Assembly: GCF_001792815.1 (NCBI RefSeq)
Contig: NZ_CP017674.1
Location: 3,444,492 to 3,508,491 of the forward strand
Reading direction: 5' to 3'
Length of the DNA stretch: 64,000 nt
Origin: Microbacterium sp. BH-3-3-3
Lineage (GTDB): Bacteria > Actinomycetota > Actinomycetes > Actinomycetales > Microbacteriaceae
The first letter of the stretch is position 1, and each line of letters begins with the position of its first letter. Of the stretch, positions 53,390 through 61,671 are shown piece by piece. Position numbers and translations under genes: made by a program. The notes beneath the pieces are model-generated. The model saw only the letters and a list, made by a program, of their open reading frames with translations, was not told the DNA's origin and searched no databases.

Positions 53390-54481
53390 TTAGGGAATCC
53401 GAAGCTCTCGTATTGGCTGCCTCCTGCTGGCCACGACGCCCGGGATCACCGCGGCGCCCGATGCGGAAAGTATCGCCAGCAGAGCCAGCGCAGCAATGAA
53501 TCTCACATCTGGTATGGGGTCTGAGGTCAATACCAGGGCGGTTATGCCGAGGGTCATCCCACTGGCGACGCCGGCGGCGGCGAGTATGAATGTCTGCAGG
53601 GTCAATAGCGCAATGACAAAAAGTCGCGTCGCACCGAGAGCGCGCCGACGTCCAAAATCTTTTCGCCTCATCATTACCAACCCGTAAAGCAGGACGGACA
53701 CGATGAGGCCCGTGACTCCCAACAGGGCGAGCACTAGTCCGCGAGAGAATGATCCCAGTTGGCCATCAATCACATTCCTGAGCTGAAGCAACTCCGAACT
53801 GGTTTCCACCTGTACTTTTGAGGTGTCCGCGGCGCCCAAAACGGACGATACCGCGGGCGCCAAAGACAAGACGTCACCAGGGCTGGCGGCGACAATGAAG
53901 ATACGACTGACTGGCTCATTCTCGCTGGGGTCCCTGGGGACCAGAAGGACGGGGCTCAGGCTCTGAAGAAAGTCAGGGGCGTCATACCTTCCTGCAACTC
54001 CCGCGGTGGTGCCATCGGAGGAGGCCACCGCTCCTGCGTACTCCGCGAGCCCCAGTGTTGACCTCGCTTCAGGCGACGGGAAGCCGATTTGCTCTCCGTC
54101 TGATGACGAGCGCAGGCCGAGAGTCCGCAGGTCTAGGGTGTAAACAAACCGGGCAGCCACCTTCGAACCCCCAGGTATAGTCGCGTTCACAGTGTCGAAG
54201 GAACTCGAGAATGCGCCAGACCATTCAATGTTGTCGAGCGAAGCGATTCTCTCAATTGCCTCGCTGGTCACTCCGGCACCTTCCTGTGCCGTCACCGTAA
54301 TGGTGCGGGTGCCGACGGAGTCGATTGACTGGAGTACGCGCTGCTCGGCACCTACCGCCCGGCCAGTTGTCATCAAAACTGCAAAAATCATGCCGGCGAT
54401 GACTAATAGGGTCAGAGTCGATGCAACGGGTTGCGACTTCGCTGACGCGATTGACTCTCGGAGCAGTGAACCGATCTTCAC
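53390..54481 (-). CDS. ABC transporter permease, FtsX/MacB-like
   Basis: A 363-residue permease with the four-helix MacB topology: one helix near residue 30 (ASTLTLLVIAGMIFAVLMTT), a ~220-residue extracytoplasmic domain, then three C-terminal helices (LVLALLGVTGLIVSVLLYGL and following) with the cytoplasmic RRKDFGRRRALGATRLFVI coupling loop. The GTG start overlaps the ATPase stop (GTGA) and has GGGAGGTG ahead. This topology belongs to mechanotransmission systems that act on lipoproteins or peptides outside the membrane rather than classic import. Confidence 0.85.
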   Translation of the reverse strand: MKIGSLLRESIASAKSQPVASTLTLLVIAGMIFAVLMTTGRAVGAEQRVLQSIDSVGTRTITVTAQEGAGVTSEAIERIASLDNIEWSGAFSSSFDTVNATIPGGSKVAARFVYTLDLRTLGLRSSSDGEQIGFPSPEARSTLGLAEYAGAVASSDGTTAGVAGRYDAPDFLQSLSPVLLVPRDPSENEPVSRIFIVAASPGDVLSLAPAVSSVLGAADTSKVQVETSSELLQLRNVIDGQLGSFSRGLVLALLGVTGLIVSVLLYGLVMMRRKDFGRRRALGATRLFVIALLTLQTFILAAAGVASGMTLGITALVLTSDPIPDVRFIAALALLAILSASGAAVIPGVVASRRQPIRELRIP

Positions 54482-55128
54482 AGGCGCACCTCCCTGTCGC
54501 ACAGGGCGGCGACCTCTGGAGAATGAGTGACAATCACAACCGTGGCCCCTTTATCTTTCGCGTGGCTGTACAGGGAGTTGATCACCAGAGCGCTTGTAGC
54601 TGGGTCGAGGTTTCCGGTCGGCTCGTCTGCGAGCAGGACAGCAGGAGAGCTGAGGAGTGCGCGACATAAAGAGATGCGCTGTGCTTGACCTCCGGAGACC
54701 TGCCCGGGCTTCCTGTCGGCGGGAATATCAACGCCAAAATTTTCCAGAAGTCGCTGCGCATGTTTCGTGACGGCGCGGCGGGGTTCCCCGCGGTAGAGCG
54801 CGGATTCGGTGACGTTGTCAAGTATGGTGCGCGTTGAATCGAGCGCGGCGTCTTGGAAAACAAATCCAAAGGTTTGTGCTCGCATTCGTGATCTCTGCGA
54901 ATCGTGCATATCGGTCGTGCTCACGCCACCGATCCGGATTTCTCCGCTGGAGGGACACAGCATGAGCCCGAGGAGATACAGAAGCGTGCTCTTTCCTCTA
55001 CCGCTGGGGCCAGTGATCGCTGTCATGGAGCCAGGCTCGAACTGCGCGGACCAGCCTTGAAGGAGTGGTTCTGATGGTGAATATCCGAACGTCACACCCT
55101 CAGCGGTGAGGCTCACCGGTCTGGTCAT
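54478..55128 (-). CDS. ABC transporter ATP-binding protein, MacB/LolD-like
   Basis: A 216-residue ATPase with a full motif set: Walker A GPSGRGKST (residues 40-48), Q-loop FVFQDAAL, signature VSGGQAQR, Walker B AVLLADEPTGNLDP and H-loop VTHS. The X-loop and size match the MacB/LolD group. It overlaps both neighbours by 4 bases (ATGA with the adaptor, GTGA with the permease), so adaptor, ATPase and permease are made in fixed ratio. Confidence 0.92.
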   Translation of the reverse strand: MTRPVSLTAEGVTFGYSPSEPLLQGWSAQFEPGSMTAITGPSGRGKSTLLYLLGLMLCPSSGEIRIGGVSTTDMHDSQRSRMRAQTFGFVFQDAALDSTRTILDNVTESALYRGEPRRAVTKHAQRLLENFGVDIPADRKPGQVSGGQAQRISLCRALLSSPAVLLADEPTGNLDPATSALVINSLYSHAKDKGATVVIVTHSPEVAALCDREVRL

Positions 55129-56213
55129 GCGGACCTCATCATCTTGACGCGCGTCCCCTCTTGTACTCCGTCGACAACTGCCATGCCTTGTGCAGACTGT
55201 TTGACGATGACTGTGACTGTCTCGCCAGTATCCGTTTCGACTACGATTCTTCCGTCCGGTAGCGAACTGAGGGAAGCGACGGGGACAACAACACCGGATA
55301 CCGGTTGTACGAGCAGTACAGTTGAGGGATAGTTGGACTTTCCATCCACAGGGATTTTCGCGCAGTCTTCGAGACAGATCGGCTCATCTTCGCTCGTACT
55401 CGTCAGCTCGATTGTGAACGAAGCCGTTGCTGGATCGGACTTCTGTTCGGAGGTGGTAGCTTCCCATGTCGAGTTGTCCGGCCCGGTGATGCGCACAAGG
55501 GCACCAGTGGGTATTTGGGCAGCCTGGTTTTCGGTCGCCTGAATCACGAACTGGGGGGACGAGGGAAGAACGCTAATGACGGATTCCGCACTCTGGAGTG
55601 TGTGTCCGGCAGCGATCTTCGTCTTGTCTATTATGATCCGCGTTGGGAGTTCGGGGAGATATATTATGTCGCCTGCATTGGTTGCGCCAGTCGACTCCAC
55701 ACCCAAAGCCTTCTGCCACCGTTTGATAGCGAGGACGGTTCCGCTCTCGGCCTTCCCGTCAATCGCTCCTCGGTAGTGGCCTAGGGCGGAGAGCATTCGT
55801 TGCAGCTGAGCGACATCGTCCCCGGAGACGCCCTCTCCGATCGAACGGAACGAGGGAACGGAGCCGACAGCCGCCACGACGGGGCGCAGATTCACGGTGT
55901 AGAGAGTGGAACCGGCGTCCGCGACCATGGTTGATTCAGCCGGTGCACTCGTGACCACGCCGATTGCCTGGTTGACGCCGACAGGTGCGATTGACCACGA
56001 GGCGGTTACGCCCAGAGTCAGCGAGGAGGAGACCTCTCCAAGCTGGGCCGTCGCGTACGAGGCGGACTCGGTCTCAAGCGGGTCCGGTGCTGGTGCGGTG
56101 ACCGTTGTGATCGCCCACGCGGATGCTGCGCCAACGATGAGAGCGAGCAGTCCGCCCCCGAGAAGCAGTGGCCACACCCGGTGTCTGGTCTGCGTAGCGC
56201 GTCCGTTCATCAC
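55125..56213 (-). CDS. Peptidoglycan-binding/HlyD-like adaptor protein
   Basis: A 362-residue membrane-anchored protein leading the island operon. One N-terminal helix (VWPLLLGGGLLALIVGAASA) is followed by a beta/coil region. A PG_binding_1 domain (about 135-185: GVSGDDVAQLQRMLSALGHY, then LAIKRWQKALGV) sits where the coiled-coil hairpin of HlyD adaptors would be. The C-terminal part is adaptor-like (VVVPVASLSSLPDGRIVVET). The start is GTG at 56213 with TACGGT six bases ahead, or the next codon, ATG. It likely bridges the MacB-type permease to the cell wall. Confidence 0.85.
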   Translation of the reverse strand: MMNGRATQTRHRVWPLLLGGGLLALIVGAASAWAITTVTAPAPDPLETESASYATAQLGEVSSSLTLGVTASWSIAPVGVNQAIGVVTSAPAESTMVADAGSTLYTVNLRPVVAAVGSVPSFRSIGEGVSGDDVAQLQRMLSALGHYRGAIDGKAESGTVLAIKRWQKALGVESTGATNAGDIIYLPELPTRIIIDKTKIAAGHTLQSAESVISVLPSSPQFVIQATENQAAQIPTGALVRITGPDNSTWEATTSEQKSDPATASFTIELTSTSEDEPICLEDCAKIPVDGKSNYPSTVLLVQPVSGVVVPVASLSSLPDGRIVVETDTGETVTVIVKQSAQGMAVVDGVQEGTRVKMMRSA

Positions 56214-56381
56214 CGCTTCACCGTAGGTGTCCGGGCGGGGTCGGCATTCGCGGGCTTTTTCAATCGGTACATGGTGTCGGTTGACTATTCAGCTGCGTCG
56301 TGGTGTCTCGGCTCCGGCCGGCCGGTCACCGCGAGCGCGCACAGCCCCGTGGGGCCGGAGGACGGTGTCGGCGGCTCTCCC
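56214..56381. promoter_or_regulatory. Divergent promoter region, island operon and recG
   Basis: About 170 bases between the adaptor start (minus) and recG (plus). It holds TACGGT at 56220-56225 (minus strand) six bases before the adaptor GTG, and the -10 of recG at its right end. A TTGACT at 56281 has no partner. GC content rises from left to right, marking the island edge. Confidence 0.45.
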
Positions 56382-56387
56382 TAGACT
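56382..56387 (+). promoter_or_regulatory. -10 hexamer, leaderless recG promoter
   Basis: TAGACT stands six bases before the recG ATG. Confidence 0.55.
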
Positions 56388-56393
56388 CGGAGC

Positions 56394-58574
56394 ATGCCCG
56401 CTCTCACGCTCGCCTCCCGTCTCGACGGTGTCATCGGCGGCAAGACGGCGGCCGCGTTCGATCGCGCGTTCGGCATGAAGACCGTGGGCGAACTCCTCGA
56501 GCACTACCCGCGTCGCTACGCCCGACGCGGCGAGCTCACGCCGATCGCGACGCTGCCGCTCGGTGAGCCCGTGACCATCGTGGCCGAGGTCGTGAGCGCG
56601 AGCGAGCGGCGTATGCAGAACCGCCGCGGGTCCCTGCTCGAGGTCGTGATCAGCGACGGCGACGGGCGCATGTCGCTGACCTTCTTCAATCAGCCCTGGC
56701 GCCTGAAAGAGCTCACCCCGGGTCGCCGGGGCATCTTCTCGGGCAAGGTCGGCGAGTACCGGCGGCAGACACAGCTCACCAACCCCGACTACGAGCTGTT
56801 CGACGACATCGCCGAGGCCCGGGCCGAGGCCGAGGTCACCGCAAAGCGCCCCATCCCGATCTACCCGGCCACCAGCTCGGTCCCCAGCCCCCTCGTGCAG
56901 AAGACCATCTCGCTCGTGCTCGACGCCGTGGGCGACATCGACGATCCGCTGCCCGACGACCTGCGGGCGCGCCGAGGGCTCGTCGACGCCCGCACGGCGC
57001 TCGAACACATCCACCGGCCCGAAGACGACGACGACATCGCTCCGGCCGTGGCGACGCTGCGCATGCACGAGGCCTTCGTGCTGCAGACCGCCCTGCTGCA
57101 GCAGCGGCAGTTCGTGCGGGCCCTGTCGGCCACGAAGCGTCCCGCCGCCGCGGGCGGGCTGCTCGAGCGATTCGACGCGATCCTGCCGTTCGAGCTCACC
57201 CCCGACCAGCAGAGCGTGGGTGCCCGGATCGCCGCCGACATGATCGGCGACTGGCCGATGAACCGGCTCGTGCAGGGCGAGGTGGGGTCGGGCAAGACGC
57301 TCGTCGCCCTGCGCGCGATGCTGCAGGTCGCCGAGTCGGGCGGGCAGTCGGCACTCATCGCCCCCACCGAAGTGCTCGCCGCTCAGCACCTGCGCTCCAT
57401 CGCCCGCATGCTGGGCCCCGAGCTCGCGCCCGAGCTCATGCCGACCCTGCTCACCGGCCAGCTGCCCGCCGCCGAGCGCCGCAAGGCCGCCCTCCGGGTG
57501 GCCTCGGGGCAGGCCCGCATCGTCGTGGGCACCCACGCGCTGCTCAGCGCCCGCACGACCTTCGCCGAGCTGGGCTTCGTCGTCGTCGACGAACAGCATC
57601 GCTTCGGTGTCGAGCAGCGCGAGGCACTGCGCTCCAAGGGCGAATCGCCGCACACGCTCGTACTCACGGCGACGCCGATCCCGCGCACCGTCGCCATGAC
57701 GGTGTTCGGCGATCTCGATGTCTCGACCATCCGCACCATGCCGGCCGGGCGTGCCGGCATCCAATCGTTCGTGGCTCCGCTGGCCGAGAAGCCCGGGTGG
57801 TTCGCGCGGGTGTGGGACCGGGTGGCCGAAGAGGTGCGTCTCGGACGCCAGGCGTTCGTCGTGTGCGCGGCCATCGATGCCGAACAGCTCGCCGCCGACG
57901 AGAAGACCGACGAACCCGCCGACGCCCCGGCCGCGGCGGCCGCCGCCGAGAGCGGCCGCACGCGGTGGGGCGTCGTGCAGGTCGAAGAGATGCTGTCGCG
58001 TATGCCGTCGTTCGCGGACATCCGCGTGCAGATCCTGCACGGCAAGCTGCCGGCCGACGAGAAGGACGCGGTCATGCAGGCCTTCGCGCGCGGCGACATC
58101 GACGTCCTCGTGGCCACGACCGTGATCGAGGTGGGCGTCGACGTGCCGAACGCCTCGACCATGGTGATCCTCGAGGCCGATCGCTTCGGGGTCTCGCAAC
58201 TCCACCAGCTCCGCGGACGCGTGGGCCGCGGCGGGGTGCCGGGCCTGTGTCTGCTGGTCACCGAGGCGTCTCCGGGCTCGTCGTCGCGATCGCGTGTCGA
58301 GGCCGTGGCGAGCACGCTCGACGGCTTCGCGCTGGCCGAGGTCGATCTCGAGCTGCGGGGCGAGGGCGATGTGCTCGGCGGGGCGCAGTCGGGCGTGCGC
58401 TCGTCGCTGCGACTGCTGCGCGTGGTGACCGATGCCGATCTCATCACCGAAGCCCGCGCCGAGGGGGAGCGGCTGCTGGCCGACGATCCGACGCTGGAGC
58501 GGCATCCCGGTCTGGCGGCCGCGCTCGAGCGCCGTGTCGGCGTGGAGGAGCGGGCGGCGCTCGCGAAGTCGTGA
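56394..58574 (+). CDS. recG: ATP-dependent DNA helicase RecG
   Basis: A 726-residue branch-migrating helicase that reverses stalled forks. The N-terminal wedge domain (YPRRYARRGELTPI, OB fold to about residue 170) is followed by the motor: Walker A GEVGSGKT, the DEQH box (VVVDEQHRFGVEQR), TATPIPRT, and motifs V-VI (ATTVIEVGVDVPNASTMVIL; QLRGRVGRGG). The Ala-rich insert AAAAAESGRT near residue 520 is an expansion. It is the first conserved gene right of the island. Confidence 0.94.
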   Translation: MPALTLASRLDGVIGGKTAAAFDRAFGMKTVGELLEHYPRRYARRGELTPIATLPLGEPVTIVAEVVSASERRMQNRRGSLLEVVISDGDGRMSLTFFNQPWRLKELTPGRRGIFSGKVGEYRRQTQLTNPDYELFDDIAEARAEAEVTAKRPIPIYPATSSVPSPLVQKTISLVLDAVGDIDDPLPDDLRARRGLVDARTALEHIHRPEDDDDIAPAVATLRMHEAFVLQTALLQQRQFVRALSATKRPAAAGGLLERFDAILPFELTPDQQSVGARIAADMIGDWPMNRLVQGEVGSGKTLVALRAMLQVAESGGQSALIAPTEVLAAQHLRSIARMLGPELAPELMPTLLTGQLPAAERRKAALRVASGQARIVVGTHALLSARTTFAELGFVVVDEQHRFGVEQREALRSKGESPHTLVLTATPIPRTVAMTVFGDLDVSTIRTMPAGRAGIQSFVAPLAEKPGWFARVWDRVAEEVRLGRQAFVVCAAIDAEQLAADEKTDEPADAPAAAAAAESGRTRWGVVQVEEMLSRMPSFADIRVQILHGKLPADEKDAVMQAFARGDIDVLVATTVIEVGVDVPNASTMVILEADRFGVSQLHQLRGRVGRGGVPGLCLLVTEASPGSSSRSRVEAVASTLDGFALAEVDLELRGEGDVLGGAQSGVRSSLRLLRVVTDADLITEARAEGERLLADDPTLERHPGLAAALERRVGVEERAALAKS

Positions 58575-58604
58575 CGGCGCGGGCCGGGTGCGGGGCGTCG
58601 TCGG

Positions 58605-58610
58605 TAGGCT
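58605..58610 (+). promoter_or_regulatory. -10 hexamer, leaderless coaD promoter
   Basis: TAGGCT stands six bases before the coaD ATG. Confidence 0.55.
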
Positions 58611-58616
58611 GACGGC

Positions 58617-59114
58617 ATGAACCCCCGGATCGCCGTCGTCCCCGGCTCGTTCGACCCGCCGACCCTCGGTCACCTCGATGTGATCCGCCGCGCGGCGGGG
58701 CTGTTCGATCAGCTCCACGTCCTGGTCGTGCACAATCCGGGCAAAGAGGCGATGCTGCCCCTCGCGCAGCGGCAGTCGCTGCTGGAGCAGTCGATCTCGG
58801 AGGCCGGGATCGAGGGCGACGTCATCGTGGCGGCCTGGAGCATGGGGCTCCTGGTCGACTACGCCACCGAGGTCGGCGCCCGCGTTCTCGTGAAGGGCAT
58901 CCGTTCGCAGGTGGACGTGGCCTACGAGACCCCGATGGCGATCGTCAACCGCGACCTCGCCCACGTCGAGACGGTGTTCCTGCTGCCCGATCCCTCGCAC
59001 GCGCTCGTGTCGAGCTCGCTCGTGCGACAGGTCGCGGGGCTCGGCGGCGACGTGTCGCCGTACGTCCCCCCGGCCGTCGCCCGTTTCCTCGACACCGGGG
59101 CACGCGGGCTCTGA
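58617..59114 (+). CDS. coaD: Phosphopantetheine adenylyltransferase
   Basis: A 165-residue nucleotidyltransferase for the fourth step of CoA synthesis. The nucleotidyltransferase motif TLGHLD follows [20 protein letters not shown] and the C-terminal [20 protein letters not shown] are typical. It stands in the recG-coaD-yceD-rpmF-rnc-mutM-smc order conserved across actinobacteria. Confidence 0.94.
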   Translation: MNPRIAVVPGSFDPPTLGHLDVIRRAAGLFDQLHVLVVHNPGKEAMLPLAQRQSLLEQSISEAGIEGDVIVAAWSMGLLVDYATEVGARVLVKGIRSQVDVAYETPMAIVNRDLAHVETVFLLPDPSHALVSSSLVRQVAGLGGDVSPYVPPAVARFLDTGARGL

Positions 59115-59181
59115 CCGCGGGTCCCACCGGTCCGCGGCGGGTCGCGACGCGGCATCCGGCCCGTGTTCAGGGGCGCGCGGG

Positions 59182-59187
59182 TAGCAT
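59182..59187 (+). promoter_or_regulatory. -10 hexamer of the yceD-rpmF-rnc-mutM unit
   Basis: TAGCAT stands eight bases before the yceD GTG, consistent with a leaderless or near-leaderless transcript. Confidence 0.5.
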
Positions 59188-59195
59188 GGACGACC

Positions 59196-59756
59196 GTGAG
59201 AACCCGCCGACCCGGTCCCTTCCAACTCCCCGTACGTGACATCGAGCACCACGCGGGAGAGATGCGCGAGCACAGCCTCGACATCCCCGCGCCCGAGAAG
59301 TGGGGTGAAGGACTCGTCTCGATCCCCGAGGCCGAGCCCCTCGAGATCGAGGTGCGTCTGGAGTCGGTGCACGAGGGCATCCTCGTGTCCGGCACCGTCG
59401 ACACCACCGCCACCGGCGTGTGCGGCCGATGCCTCATCGACATCGAGGAGCCTGTCGAAGTCGAGTTCCAGGAACTTTTCACGTATCCTGGGAACGAAGC
59501 GAGTGACTTCGACGTTCAAGACGACCACGTGGATCTTGAAAATCTGGTCCGGGACACGATTGTCCTGTCGCTTCCGTTCCAGCCGGTGTGTCAGCCGGAC
59601 TGCCCCGGGCTCGACCCGAACACGGGCGAGAGGCTGACGGAAAGCACCGGCGACACGGAGCAGACGTCCGTTGATCCTCGATGGGCTGCGCTCCAGCAGT
59701 ACACCCCAGACGACGGCGATGCGCTCCGCGCCGCCCCCAAGACAGAGAAGAGCTAG
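59196..59756 (+). CDS. yceD: YceD/DUF177 protein
   Basis: A 186-residue member of the DUF177 family, which accompanies rpmF and is needed for normal 23S rRNA/large-subunit maturation in other bacteria. The zinc-binding-like cysteines are in GVCGRCLIDIEEPVEVEFQE and PVCQPDCPGLD. The GTG at 59196 gives RTRRPGPFQLPVRDIEHHAG. rpmF follows 2 bases later. Confidence 0.88.
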   Translation: MRTRRPGPFQLPVRDIEHHAGEMREHSLDIPAPEKWGEGLVSIPEAEPLEIEVRLESVHEGILVSGTVDTTATGVCGRCLIDIEEPVEVEFQELFTYPGNEASDFDVQDDHVDLENLVRDTIVLSLPFQPVCQPDCPGLDPNTGERLTESTGDTEQTSVDPRWAALQQYTPDDGDALRAAPKTEKS

Positions 59757-59758
59757 CC

Positions 59759-59968
59759 ATGGCAGGTAACCCCCCGAAGCGGAAAGTCTCCCGCTCGAAC
59801 ACCCGCTCGCGCCGCGCGCAGTGGAAGGCCGAACCCACCCCGCTGGTGAAGACCATCGAGAACGGCAAGGTCGTCTACAGCCGCCCCCACCAGGCCAAGG
59901 TCGTCACCGACTCGCAGGGCACCGAACTCTTCATGGAGTACAAGGGCCGCAAGGTCGCCGACGTCTGA
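59759..59968 (+). CDS. rpmF: 50S ribosomal protein L32
   Basis: A 69-residue L32 beginning MAGNPPKRKVSRSNTRSRRA. The usual four zinc cysteines are absent, so it is a zinc-independent (C-minus) form, as is common in actinobacteria with duplicated L32 genes. It lies between yceD and rnc. Confidence 0.93.
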   Translation: MAGNPPKRKVSRSNTRSRRAQWKAEPTPLVKTIENGKVVYSRPHQAKVVTDSQGTELFMEYKGRKVADV

Positions 59969-59979
59969 TCGTCGCCCGC

Positions 59980-60037
59980 GACGAGACACTGCGACGCGAG
60001 ACACTGTGACGCGAAACACCGTGACGCGAAACACCGT
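59980..60037. repeat. 15-bp tandem repeat at the rnc start
   Basis: Units GACGCGAGACACTGT (59993), GACGCGAAACACCGT (60008) and the same (60023) follow a shortened unit at 59980. They encode TRNTV repeats at the N-terminus of RNase III, and two units carry a potential GTG start (60006, 60021). Confidence 0.75.
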
Positions 60038-60713
60038 CGAGCGCTCAGCGCTCACCGAGAAGCTCGGGGTCGACATCGACCCCGAGCTTCTTTCGCTTGC
60101 CCTGACCCACCGCTCGTTCGCCTACGAGAACGGCGCCATCCCGCACAACGAACGTCTCGAGTTCCTCGGCGACTCGGTGCTGGGCCAAGCCGTGACCGTG
60201 CGGCTGTTCACCCGGCATCCGGATCTCGACGAGGGAAGCCTCGCCAAGCGGCGCGCGAGCGTCGTGTCGACCGTGGCCCTCGCCGAGGTGGCGCGCACCA
60301 TCGGCCTCGGCGATCACGTGCGGCTCGGCCGGGGCGAGATCCTGACCGGCGGTCGTGACAAGGATTCGATCCTCGCCGACACCATGGAAGCCGTGATCGG
60401 GGCGACGTTCCTCTCGGCGGGACCGGATGCCGCCACCGACATGGTGCTGCGCCTGGTCGAACCGCTCTTCGCCGACCCCGAACGCTACGGCGCGGCGATG
60501 GACCCGAAGACGAGTCTGCAAGAGATCGCTGCGCGGCTGGGGCTTCCGGCTCCCGTCTACGGCGTCGAGGCGACCGGGCCCGACCACGACCGTCGCTTCA
60601 CGGCCACCGTGACCGTCGGCGAGGTCGTGACCACGGGTGCCGGGTCGAGCAAGAAGCAGGCGGAGATGGCCGCCGCCCTCACCGCCTGGCGCGAACTCGA
60701 CGCGCGTGCCTGA
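60006..60713 (+). CDS. rnc: Ribonuclease III
   Basis: A 235-residue RNase III. The nuclease signature is NERLEFLGDSVLGQAV (residues 41-56, approximately), with catalytic acidic residues again in DTMEAVIGATFLSAG; the C-terminal double-stranded RNA-binding domain runs from about 155 (DPKTSLQEIAARLGLPAPVY to SSKKQAEMAAALTAW). The start is ambiguous because tandem repeats offer GTG at 60006 and 60021. mutM overlaps the stop by 8 bases. Confidence 0.93.
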   Translation: MTRNTVTRNTVERSALTEKLGVDIDPELLSLALTHRSFAYENGAIPHNERLEFLGDSVLGQAVTVRLFTRHPDLDEGSLAKRRASVVSTVALAEVARTIGLGDHVRLGRGEILTGGRDKDSILADTMEAVIGATFLSAGPDAATDMVLRLVEPLFADPERYGAAMDPKTSLQEIAARLGLPAPVYGVEATGPDHDRRFTATVTVGEVVTTGAGSSKKQAEMAAALTAWRELDARA

Positions 60714-61596
60714 ACTCCCCGAGGTCGAGGTCGTCCGCGCGGGACTTGAACCCGCGGTCACCGGCGCCGTCATCGCGTCGGTCGACGTGCGCGACGAACG
60801 CGCCCTCACCCGGCACACCGGGGGAGCCGCGCATTTCGAAGCCGAGCTCACGGGCCGCCGCATCTCGTCGGCGGTGCGCCGGGGCAAATTCCTGTGGATG
60901 CCGGTCTCCGACACCGAGGCCATCGTCACCCACCTGGGCATGAGCGGTCAGATGCTGCTTCGTGTTCCCGGGGCACCCGAAGAGCGCCACGAGCGCATCC
61001 GCATCGAGCTCGAGCACCCCGTGCACGGGCCGTTGTCGGTGGTCTTCGCCGATCAGCGCACGTTCGGATCGCTCGCGGTCGACACCCTCGTGGACACCGC
61101 CGACGGCGCCGCGGCGGGGCGTGGATCCGACCTCGCCCGGGTGCCGACGCAGGTGGCCCACATCGCCCGCGATCCCCTCGACCCCGCCTTCCGCGCCGAT
61201 CGCTTCCGCGCGCGCCTGGCGCACACCGCATCGGGCATCAAGCGCGTGCTGCTGGATCAGACCGTGGCCAGCGGCATCGGCAACATCTACGCCGACGAGT
61301 CCCTGTGGGCCGCGCGCATCCACCCCGAGACCGCGGCGTCGGCTCTGTCGACCCGTGCCGTGAACCGTCTGCTGGCCGAGGTGCAGGCCGTGCTCGAGAA
61401 GGCCCTCGCCGAGGGCGGCACGAGCTTCGACGCGCAGTACGTCAACGTGAACGGGCAGGCCGGGTACTTCGCGCACTCGCTCAACGCCTACGGCCGCACC
61501 GGGCAACCGTGCCCGCGATGCGGGCGCCCGATCGTGCGCGTGTCGTTCATGAACCGCTCGAGCCACTTCTGTCCGCACTGCCAGCGCGTGCGGTGA
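60706..61596 (+). CDS. mutM: Formamidopyrimidine-DNA glycosylase
   Basis: A 296-residue bifunctional glycosylase that removes oxidised purines. After the initiator (GTG), PELPEVEVVR holds the catalytic Pro1 and Glu2. HLGMSGQM, the helix-two-turn-helix (SGIGNIYADESLW) and the C-terminal zinc finger CPRCGRP...CPHC are complete. It is coupled to rnc by GTGCCTGA and followed by a divergent operon before smc. Confidence 0.94.
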   Translation: MPELPEVEVVRAGLEPAVTGAVIASVDVRDERALTRHTGGAAHFEAELTGRRISSAVRRGKFLWMPVSDTEAIVTHLGMSGQMLLRVPGAPEERHERIRIELEHPVHGPLSVVFADQRTFGSLAVDTLVDTADGAAAGRGSDLARVPTQVAHIARDPLDPAFRADRFRARLAHTASGIKRVLLDQTVASGIGNIYADESLWAARIHPETAASALSTRAVNRLLAEVQAVLEKALAEGGTSFDAQYVNVNGQAGYFAHSLNAYGRTGQPCPRCGRPIVRVSFMNRSSHFCPHCQRVR

Positions 61597-61671
61597 GCGA
61601 CCCGCCGGCGCCCGGTTTCCGCGCGCCGCGGTTCGCGGGACGCGCGGGAACCTCTCCCGGTCGGGCGGATG

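Noticed and set aside
51306..56317. GGCTCCGG at 51306-51313 and at 56310-56317 as possible direct repeats flanking the island
   Set aside because: Eight GC-only bases repeat by chance in this DNA, there is no integrase or tRNA end, and the flanking bases differ.
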